DNA from: Dastarcus helophoroides | Taxonomy: Eukaryota > Arthropoda > Insecta > Coleoptera > Bothrideridae | DNA length: 64,000 bases | NCBI GenBank assembly: GCA_028583605.1 | Contig: CM053326.1 | Location: 19,363,036 to 19,427,035 of the forward strand | Direction of reading: 5' to 3' | Shown: positions 1-8,681 of the stretch, piece after piece | How the letters are laid out: the number at the start of each line of letters is the position of its first letter | Numbering within the stretch: the first letter of the stretch is position 1 | Made by a program: the position numbers and the translations under genes | The notes under the pieces: model-generated | Told to the model about the DNA's origin: nothing | Database searches by the model: none | What the model saw: the letters and a program-made list of their open reading frames with translations, nothing else

Positions 1-240
1 AATCAGCTTTTGGAAATGTCGTCTTTTTTTGAATGTTCAACTTTTTCGAACAGTTTTTCTTAAAGTTTGGCTCTCTTTCGAAATTTCTACTTTAATTTAA
101 AAATTATATCTTTCCAGTTCTAGTAGTTTTTAAATGAAAATATACATCACACAGTCGGAAGTTTTTGTATTTTTGCCCATACACTTTTCAGAATTATTGT
201 TGCCCCCCCCCCTTGACGGAAATTCTGCCTACGCCCATGC
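1..240 (-). mobile_element. End of a DNA transposon entering from the left edge
   Basis: Read on the minus strand from about position 238, the sequence starts TGGGCGTAGGCAGAATTTCC and continues into a run of ten G. Ends of the type (CAGG)GGCGTAGsCAGAATTT followed by a G-run are common in non-autonomous insect DNA transposons, so this is probably one terminus whose body lies outside or at 1-180. No coding sequence is visible in it. The assignment rests on recalled end motifs only. The other terminus is not in view. Confidence 0.4.
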
Positions 241-655
241 ATTTCAATAAGTAATTCAAAACCTAAACACATTTCGCCATTAAGATCGAGAAATCTCAAT
301 TGTAAACCTGATATTTAAGTTTAAACTTGAAATGTTAGGAAAAAGTTGACATTTCAAGAAATAATTCGAAAACTAAACACATTTCGGAATTTAGATTTTG
401 GTCTAGAAATGTCATACTTAATTAATCCCGAAAATTCAACTTTTAAAATCAACATTATAAATTTTAAATTTAAACTTGAAATTTAAGTTCAAATCTGAAA
501 TGTTAAATAAACAATCCATACATTTCAAGAAGTAATTCGAAAATAACAAAAACTTTGGATTGATTTTAATCTCGAAATATCAACTTTTCGAGTTTAAAAT
601 TTACTTTTTAGTTAATTTTCGACTTGAAACTTGAAATTTTGACTTTAATATAAAA
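241..655. other. AT-rich low-complexity intergenic DNA
   Basis: Quasi-repetitive sequence built from variants of 'aaacttgaaatttaa' and 'aaataattcgaaaac' (for example aacacatttcg near 268 and 379). No ORF of note, no RNA gene and no clear transposon end is seen. Confidence 0.6.
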
Positions 656-1313
656 ATGCAAGTAGAATGCAACCTAGACTACAAATTCATGCAGACCTGC
701 AGGCGTGTATAGTGGAGAATCATAGGTATCTGAACTACCAACAGTTGAAAAACACTGCTACCTAGCGAAGCGGTTGCCCGCTAGGAAAAGTTCCCAGAAG
801 CACAGACCAATAGGTTTGAACATTTATTAGATTCGAAATTTGGAAACCAAATACCCGTTTCAATCTTGTTAGATTTCGTCAGTGTGATATATCCAACTCA
901 AATGCTAACAAATGTTCCGACAAGTAAGTACTTAAGAATTCACGGACGTCAAGCGTGTGACTTCTTAGTACTACGGTCATCTATTGGTCTATAGAGAATC
1001 GTATACAAGTAGAATGCAACCTAGACTACAAATTCTTGCAGCCCTCCAAGCGTGTATAGTGAATCATAGGTAGCTGAACTACCAACAGATGAAACACTGC
1101 CACCTAGCGAAGCGGTTGCTCTCTACGAAAAGGTTCCCAGAAGACAAGGATTCTAATGCACAGGCCAATAAGTTTGAACATTCGAAGAGTTGGATATACC
1201 AAACTGACGAATGCTAACAAGATCGAAACCGGTATTTGGTTACCAAACTTTGAATCTAATAAATGTTCAAACCTATTGGTCTGTGCATTAGAATCCTTGT
1301 CTTCTGGGAACTT
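656..1313. repeat. Two copies of a dispersed repeat, with an internal segment flipped between them
   Basis: Copy 1 (about 658-1000) and copy 2 (about 1004-1313) share a left module beginning aagtagaatgcaacctagac and ending gttcccagaag. The following module sits in opposite orientation in the two copies: copy 1 reads cacagaccaataggtttg then gattcgaaatttggaaacc, while copy 2 reads the reverse complement and ends with an inverted copy of the boundary (1140-1181 against 1261-1305). A third copy lies at about 33150-33249 plus 34744-34790. No transposase is encoded; it behaves like a non-autonomous element with internal inverted repeats. The 76-codon ORF starting at 1156 is only a reading of this repeat. 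Confidence 0.7.
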
Positions 1314-1900
1314 TTTTCAAAGAGAGCAAATAAAAAATATTTTCAAAGTTTCGAGAAGGAAAAATCTTAGTTCAGTTTACGTTTAATTTTTTTCTGAATA
1401 ATTTTGATTTCCAGCTGAGCTTTTAGATGCTTATAAAGATCAGAAAACCTAAAGTGATTTTCTTGACATTTATATTGAATTAATATGCACTTACCTGTAT
1501 TGTATTTATTCAGTTTAAATAATATATTATTTTCTTTATTGTCATAAATCGAAGGTTTGAAAAATGGTTCTACAGTAACTTCTTTAAATTACAATTTTAT
1601 TAGGAACAATTTAATGGAGAGTCATTAAAAGGTAGAATGTTATTTACAACGAACAATTGGAAATGTAACCGTCAAGTATATAAAATTTTACTACCAAAAT
1701 TTATCACATTATTCAAACTTATTGGGATTTAATTTACACTGATTTTTTCGCCTGAATTAAGTTTAAAAGGTTTAAAAAACGTTATTTGTTTTGACATAAT
1801 TCATCATTGTGGTCATATTAAACAGTAAGTGGACACGGTACTCTTTAAACTATGTCAGAACACCTTTTCACTTGAGCCTGCCATCTGCCTCATAATTAGT
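1314..1900. other. AT-rich intergenic DNA without visible gene
   Basis: Mostly AT-rich sequence with no ORF above background, no tRNA-like fold and no recognisable repeat end. Confidence 0.5.
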
Positions 1901-2420
1901 ACATCATACGTCAAAAAAACTTCCACGCTTATTCCTTTCAGCGCCCACTGAGCTGTCAAACGCGCTCAACTCTTAGTTTATTTTCTCTCACATAGAGGGC
2001 GATGTAGCGTAACCTTCACCTAGCAGACGTCGAATCGCTCCAATAAGACTTAAAGGCTTAAAAGGCATTAAAACAGGACGAAAGGCCGCCTCAAAAGCAA
2101 AACAAACAGAGACGGAGATGGATCGGCGGAGACCGCGAAAATAAATTCGAGCCTGGGCGATAACAGCTTCTCGGTCTGCACGAAGTCGCGTTAGAATTGG
2201 AAGTTCCGGGTCAGTGAGCGCTTACCAAATCGCACCACATTGTCGGCCGAAGGTTGAAAAACTTACACGCTAATTCCATCGAAAAAGTTCCGCAGTCCGG
2301 AGGGGGGCTCCGTTCGCCACTTCGTCGAGAATATGCCGCTGAAAAAGTTCCCTTAGGCGCATTTACTGCATGAACAACGTTTTACGGCCGGAATGCCAAG
2401 CCGGACTACTTAAAATATCT
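1900..2420. other. GC-richer island, possible untranslated exon or regulatory block
   Basis: Composition changes abruptly from the AT-rich surroundings to a mixed, GC-richer, apparently single-copy sequence (for example gacggagatggatcggcgg near 2111). No long ORF exists on either strand. On the minus strand a GTAAGC splice-donor-like site occurs near 2224 (gatttg/gtaagcgctc). It could be a 5' UTR exon or an enhancer. I could not link it to any coding exon in the window. Confidence 0.3.
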
Positions 2421-2872
2421 TTCCTTATTGCGCTTTAGTCTGTTTTTCTTATTCTTATTAATTTGCATAAAAACTTTTGCTTTTGTATCTGAGAGAGAGA
2501 AAACATATAATCTGCTAAGTAACTTGACTTTTTTAATGAAAGTTTTATGATATTCTATAATTTATAACCAACAAATCCTTTCGAATCCTAATAGTCCATT
2601 CAGATGGTAATTTTACGAAACATTTTGTGTAAGCTTTAATATTGGTTGTTGTGAGATATCCTACCCGCCCCATTTGCTCGCCATCTTTAATAATAATAAT
2701 TAGAGCGTCAATTAACCAACTTTTTTTTTAACTTTGGATTGCTTCTCGATCACTTCATAATAAAAATTTCAAGGTTAAGTTTAAAATCAAAGTTAAGGCT
2801 TGAATTTTTGGTTTTTTTTAAATATTGGCACTGAAATAAAAATGTCAGAAAATGATTTCAATTAACTGACTT

Positions 2873-3083
2873 TCTTTTGAAGAGAAAACTTCTTTAAGCG
2901 CGTTAAATGATTTTGGAGGGGGGTAAACTTATGGTTTCATGTTACCATTACGCGTTATCAACATACTCTACTGTAAACATTAGAACACGTTGATAAGGCA
3001 AATTAGCGAAATGGTAACGCGAAACGATAAATTTTCCTCGTATTAATCATCGCTCAACGCGCCTAAGAAATTTAAATTTAAAA
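2873..3083. repeat. Inverted pair of a dispersed repeat
   Basis: The left half (2873-2946, read on minus) and the right half (about 3005-3083, plus) are inverted copies of one unit containing 'gaaaccataagtttacccc' and 'aaagaagttt...ttcaaaa'. A third copy lies on plus at about 11985-12104. Between the halves the 8-bp pair TTATCAAC (2957-2964) and GTTGATAA (2989-2997) forms the inner stem. This is a MITE-like foldback with no coding sequence. Confidence 0.6.
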
Positions 3084-3087
3084 AATG

Positions 3088-3178
3088 CGTGACCGGCAAC
3101 AGGTTTCGAGTCTTCGACCTCTCAAGCGTGTTAAGCGAAAGTGCTAGCGCTAATCAACTAAGCTATACTGGCCTTGAT
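3088..3178 (-). repeat. Degenerate tRNA-like sequence, probable SINE head
   Basis: Minus strand: from about 3177 the sequence reads GGCCAGTATAGCTTAGTTGA, a good RNA polymerase III A-box (TAGCTTAGTTG). It is followed about 45 nt later by ACTCGAAACC, a B-box-like element. Acceptor-stem pairing and a clean anticodon arm are not present, so this is not a functional tRNA. A tRNA-derived SINE or tRNA pseudogene is the best reading. Confidence 0.4.
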
Positions 3179-3179
3179 A

Positions 3180-5150
3180 AGGCCGCTTTTAATCTGTGCC
3201 TCAAAGATACCAATACTATGATCCTACCTTTTCACCTTTTTCGGCGTTTTTTATGTGTTATTGCCTAATTTCAATTTCGCTAATTTTTTAGCCTTTTGAA
3301 TATAATTTTGATCTTTTTTCAGAAAGTTTCGTGCCTATTTCTTGCTTTTCTATGGGTTTTCGCCAGTACATTTACATTTCTGAAGAATTTGAGCAGAAAT
3401 ATCTATTCTTAATAAAATAAAGCAATAAAATAGAAATTTAAACCATCATAATAATAAGAAGTATGAAGCATACATTTCCACGAAATGGAATTGAACAACA
3501 ATTACTTTAATGACCCATTCAGTCCCCTTAAAGATTGCCTGCTATTGTGACGCAGGACAATTGGACCATGTTGCCTAGTTTTCTTTATTTAATTTCTAAA
3601 TAAAAGCAGATGTGTGGCTAAGATGATAAAATTACCAGAAAGATTTTCCTTTTCTAAAATTTATCTTTGAACTGCCTTCTATAACCTTCACTTATGTGCG
3701 ACACATGCTTCTAGAAAGTGCTCTATTTAAAGACATAGTTTGAAGTCAGCTGGAGAAAAATCGGTTTTTTTTAAATTTTATTCAGATTTCGATATAAATT
3801 CGTAATTTTAACTTCTATCTCAAAAAATTTTGCACCCGAACATTTAGAATTTTGGATATTATTTCTAAATTCTGAAACATCAGATCTTTTTTTAAGTTCA
3901 AGGCTACAACTTCAATTCTTACATTTTTTTCTTTTGGGCAATCTTAAAATTTTAATGTTTTCTGGAGTTATTGTTGCTATCTGAATTTGCAATGTCAAAA
4001 TGCTCTTTGGAATTTCGAAAAAAAATTTTTGTTTTGAAATTATATATCGTTTTTTTTAAGTTTAACCTTTGCATCAAAATTTCGACCATTTTTTTGGACA
4101 TTTTTAAGTTCGAATTAGATTTTCTGTTAAATGCAAAGTATGCCTATATTTTTATTTTTTTCCCAAAATTGAGAATTTAAAATTTTAGTTTTGTCTTTTT
4201 ACTTGAAACCCGCAAATATTTTCTTAAAAGTTCGACTCTTTTTAGAAACCTGGAAATTTCGCAAAAATTTTTGTGAAAAATGTCCTATATTAAAATTCTG
4301 AAATTGATCTTGAGTTTTTTGAATGTGGAATTTAAATTCGCAAAAGTCTACACTTAGAGTGGACAAAGCTGTTTTAGAAAAAGTTTAATTAAGACCGAGC
4401 TTATATTTAAAAAAGCACATACTAAATTTATTAATAAACATTTCTGAAAATATTAACCTTTTTAGAAATTTTAAACAAAAAGTGAAATATGTTAATTCTT
4501 AACAAATTTACCTGTTCGAACTCAAAATGTTCAGTTTTTTAAATTCAAAATTTTAGAAATAAGTTGACATTTAGAAGTACTGCTTAAATCTCAAAAAAAA
4601 ACAGCCATTTTTTGGAAAAAACGGTTTGAAGTCAAAATTTGCGAAAAACGAAAAACTGTAAAAAATACAAAACAGGTTTAAATTAGGAATTTTAGAAAAA
4701 AAATCTCTTATTTCCAAAAGATCAAATCTATTAACAGAAACTCACAACATTCAACATTTTGGCTTGAAGCAAAATTCAGAAAAGAAGCTTTGATATTTCC
4801 TGAAACCTTTAGTGTTTTCTCAAAATCGCCAGCGGATTTTTTTAAAATTAAATGTCGAGAGAGAAAGAAGTCTGCATTTTATGCCAATTCTAATGTAAAA
4901 ATTTTGAAAAAAAAAACTAAAGTTATCAAGACAATTTTTTTCAGAATTTCAACTTTAATCTTAGCATTTTTATACTCGAAAAGTCGTAAAAAATTTTCTA
5001 ATTAAAGTTGAAATTTGATGATTAAGATAGTAATTTCAATATTTTTTTTAAGTTTTCACTAGGAAGTCGAAACTTTAAGAAAAAAGTGGAATTTTCGGAA
5101 TCACAATCGAAATGTACGTGGAACGGACTGATGCTTGGTTATCTTTAAAA
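3180..5150. other. AT-rich low-complexity intergenic DNA
   Basis: Long stretch of homopolymeric and quasi-periodic A/T tracts with scattered 'ttcgaaatt' and 'aaattttag' words. The 60-80 codon ORFs here (for example 3971 and 4790) are rich in K, F, N and I as expected of chance ORFs in such DNA. No gene or element end is seen. Confidence 0.6.
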
Positions 5151-5262
5151 ATTAAAGATGATGGCTGGGCTATCGAAACGCGTTAGAGTAACCTTTGTTG
5201 TGTTGTTTAAATCTGTCTTGGTTTTAGGGGACAAGATTTGTATTTCAATAATCGAAATATAA
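5150..5262 (+). repeat. Half unit of the hairpin repeat found at 26.4-26.9 kb
   Basis: Contains gatgatggctgggctatcg then aaacgcgttagagtaacc and ends with a variant of 'tggttttaggggacaagat'. It matches the right halves of the two hairpin repeats at 26381-26556 and 26737-26900. The matching left half is missing, and the CTGAAGA word of the 26-kb copies has decayed here to TTAAAGA. Confidence 0.7.
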
Positions 5263-6185
5263 AAAACCTACTTCATAACAACAAATTTCGAAATTTTTTA
5301 TTATGAAGTTAAAATTTTACGAAAAAATTAAAAATTTCTGATTTAACTGGTTGCTTAAAGTTATAAAAAAATCCTGAATTTTCCAGTTTAAAAATGCGCA
5401 CATCTTCCCTAAAACTTGAAATTTATAAAAGAATGGACATTTTAGAAAAATCATAGTAGAAACTTCCAAAAAAAGTTATTAAAAAATGTGGTCTCTATAA
5501 TTATGGTTTATGATACCTTGATTTTTAGTCAAGGGTAAAATATTCAAAATTTTATTCAAAACCGAATTTAAATCTCAAAATATCGCTTGTATAAATACCC
5601 AGTTTTTCTTAAAAATTGGATTTTTTCTCAAAATTCGACATTTTTTTTAATAAAATTTAGAACATAAGATCGAAATTTTGAATAAAAAACAAGAAATATT
5701 AAATAAAGTTTAAATTATTTTTTAAAAAATTAAATTAAGCTTATTTAACTTTAAAATGATGATTTTTTTCTCAAATTTTCGAATTTTGGTTGTTTTCTAG
5801 AAAGTGTAAACTTTAAATGAAACCTCAGATTTAAAAGTCAAAATTTAGAAAAAAATTCGAATGCGTTTAAAGTAAAAATTTCAAGATTTGTTTTGAAAAT
5901 TGGAGAATGAAATTGAAGTTTTAAGAATTTCTCCATTTCAGAATTTTACGCTTCTTCGTAATATCGTGAGTACTTATAACTTAAAATTAATTTTTTTTGC
6001 AAAATTTCGAGTGAAAGTTCAAAATGGTCAATAAATGTTTTTCTTGTTAATTGTGGGTTTTGGCCTGTTAATGCTTTGTTTAGGATATTTTACCTATTTA
6101 GTACCTCGTTTAGCTGTTCGTTTTTCCCTAATTTAACAGTTTACTCACCTTTTTACCTTATTTGATTGTGCATAAAATCCGGTCT
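5263..6185. other. AT-rich low-complexity intergenic DNA
   Basis: Same type of A/T-rich quasi-repetitive sequence as 3180-5150. No feature recognised. Confidence 0.6.
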
Positions 6186-6220
6186 CTAGTTCTAAGTTAA
6201 ATGGAGTTTGTATATCATAA

Positions 6221-6607
6221 CGAAGGGATTGGACCGCGTCAAAGAACTACTGAAAGTGTTTGACGTTTCGCCCACCATCGTAGGGGGCTTCCTCAGGAAC
6301 AAATAAACAATAAATCAAAATAAAATACAAAGAAATATACAAAATGAGAAATGGAAAAGCCAATTTCAAAACATCTGAGCACGGTAACTTAGTATGTCCA
6401 CCATACCAGAGGCGAAACTCTTCTGAATTGAAAATTTTGGTACAAAGGATAAGAAAGTTTGCACAGAAGAGCACGGTAACTCAGTATGTCCACCATACCA
6501 GTGGCGAAACTCTTTTGAAGAGTTTTGCCACTGGTAGAAGCCCCCTACGATGGTGGGCGAAACGTCGAACATTTTTAGTAGTCCTTTGACACAATCCAAT
6601 TCCGGAA
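6221..6607. mobile_element. Inverted-repeat element with hammerhead-like hairpin arms
   Basis: The left arm (6225-6292, beginning ggattggaccgcgtcaaag) and the right arm (about 6530-6600) are inverted copies over about 65 bp; both include the block gacgtttcgcccaccatcg/tagggggctt. Inside are two direct copies of a 47-bp block (6378-6424 and 6471-6517) and a strong hairpin (6499-6535: ccagtggcgaaactctt, three bases, inverted copy). The left arm read on minus gives CTGAGGA (6296-6290), one base, a GCCC...GGGC stem, then GAAAC (6269-6265). No transposase is present. ORFs on both strands here are by-products of the inverted structure. Confidence 0.7.
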
Positions 6608-6755
6608 GAAGTATATCCTGTAATGGAGTTTGATTATTATTTTAATTGTTTAATACAACTGTACAACTCTACAATGAATGTACAGTACAATGACGCCGCA
6701 GACGGAGTGCTCAATCGTTCGAAAGTGTTCTATTTTATAACCAAATATTTTTTAG

Positions 6756-7118
6756 TATAAGGCGGCCAACCGTCCCTCATTCTGCGGGACTGTCCTGGAA
6801 TGGCGGTTGCAGTCCCGCACAGAAAAAATTAATAAAATAGTCCCACAAAACGCCTTATGCGTCCCGCATTCTTAAATATTGAATTCATTCATAGATTTTC
6901 AAATCACTAAATACCAAATCCAACCTATGCCTGTCCAGCACAAAAAACCAACCACTAAGCTATGTCACATCGATGTATGACATATATTTTGGTTTGTTTT
7001 TGTTTCCCTCCTCTAAGTTATAAGAGAAATAGAAAGCAAAAACCTTTTTTTTTGGTCTACGAAAATAAATTACAAATGTTGTCGCGCATTGCCCTTTTCA
7101 ATAGTTGGCCGCATTATA
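6756..7118. mobile_element. MITE with 15-bp terminal inverted repeats
   Basis: TATAAGGCGGCCAAC at 6756-6770 is mirrored by the reverse complement TATAATGCGGCCAAC at 7104-7118, one mismatch. Just inside the left end lies a C/G-rich block with repeated 'cgtccc' and 'gtcccgca' words that stands out from the AT-rich flanks. No intact ORF. A flanking duplication cannot be separated from the TA-rich ends. Confidence 0.45.
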
Positions 7119-7119
7119 T

Positions 7120-8673
7120 TAGTATTAAAAGTAAAATGTGGTACCCTAATGCTCTGAAATGACAGATGACAGTACTAATAAAATGTTGAACATTACTTGC
7201 CATAAATAAGAAGAGTGTAAAGTAACGGATTTCAGGATCAATAAATATTCACAGGACTACAAACATCCAAACTACAAATATAAAAAGGTAGGTCAGTTAG
7301 TTTGACAGCATTTATATTAAACTATTTCCAATATTCTGACTTGTTTACTAGTGTGGGTTCGAACTCAACTGCTTAGACACAGTTATTTCCTAGTTTTAAG
7401 TTATCACTTCTATGGGTAGCCTCCAATGTTTTTTTTAATTTCGTGTTACTTCCCGTAATTTTCGCTTCGTTCTAAAAATTCAAAATATAAGTTTAAATTT
7501 CTTGTTTCAACTTGGACTTTTGTCATTATAAGATTGAACTCAAGCTATGGTAAGTGTCAGTAATTTGAGACGATAATTAAATTTTGAGATTAAAGCCCTT
7601 AATTTGACAAAAAGGGTCGAAGTCTTTTAAAAAAATCTACATTTCAAGTTTAAGTTTGACATTTCTGATTTCAATCTTAAAATTTTGACTAATTAATGTT
7701 TACTGTAAAACCCTAATTTCAAGTCGTCCTAATTTTGAAAATAATGTCAAAATTCAAAATAAAGTTAAAATTTGGAATTATTATAAATGTTAGGTTAAAC
7801 TTGAAATTATTAGCTTTTAAAATGTTGGCACTGAAATAGAAATTTCGGTGAATAATTTCAGTTAACTAACTTAATTTTAATTTGCTTTTCGAAATTTTCC
7901 CTTCATTCTAAAAATTGCTTTCGAGAAAAAATCAACATTTTGAAACGACATCTCAATTTTGCGCTTAAAGCCCCAATTTTGACGATAGAGTCAAGGTTTT
8001 TTAAAAAAACCTAAATTTAAAATTAAAATTTTAAATTCTCAAATTCTATTTTTTAACCTTTAGCTAATTAATCGTTAATTTGACTTTATCATCGAAATAG
8101 TGAGAATAAAATAAAAATTGAGGACAAAGCCAAAATTTTTAATTAAGTCTAAATTTTAAGTTTAGATTTAAACTTTTTAATTTTTAATTCTGAAGCTAAA
8201 AGAGAAATTTTGATAAATCACTTGTATTAACTATCACTTCTTTCATTTAACTCTGGGTTGTTTCGTGAATTATTCAGTTAATTCTAAAAGTGTCAACTTT
8301 AAGTTTAAACAACTTTGAACTTAATATTTGAAATTTTGTCTTTATACAATTAAACAGCTTTAAAGAATACCCATTTTTGGTAAAAATAAAATAAAATTTT
8401 GTTATGAAAACTGAACTTTTGAATTTAACACAATTTTGATAAAAAAAAGTCAAGGTATTTTAAAAAACTTTAAATATTAAGTTTCAGTTTGCTAATTTTC
8501 ATCCTAAAAGCTAATTAATTAAATAAAATAAAATAAATAAATAATTAATTAAATTAATGTTTAATCAACGCCAAAATATTGAAAATAACCCAAAATTTAC
8601 AAACATACCAAAATTTTCAAAGAACGTTAGATTTTAAGTTGAAACCTAAAATTTTATATTTTTTTAATTCTGG
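7120..8673. other. AT-rich low-complexity intergenic DNA
   Basis: A/T-rich quasi-periodic sequence with an (AAATA/ATTA)n microsatellite at about 8510-8560. It ends at the target duplication of the hAT element. No gene is visible. Confidence 0.6.
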
Positions 8674-8681
8674 TTCTAAAA

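Noticed and set aside
6247..6599. Three 75-81 codon ORFs on both strands
   Set aside because: All are readings of the inverted-repeat element; the same peptide words recur because of the internal direct repeats.
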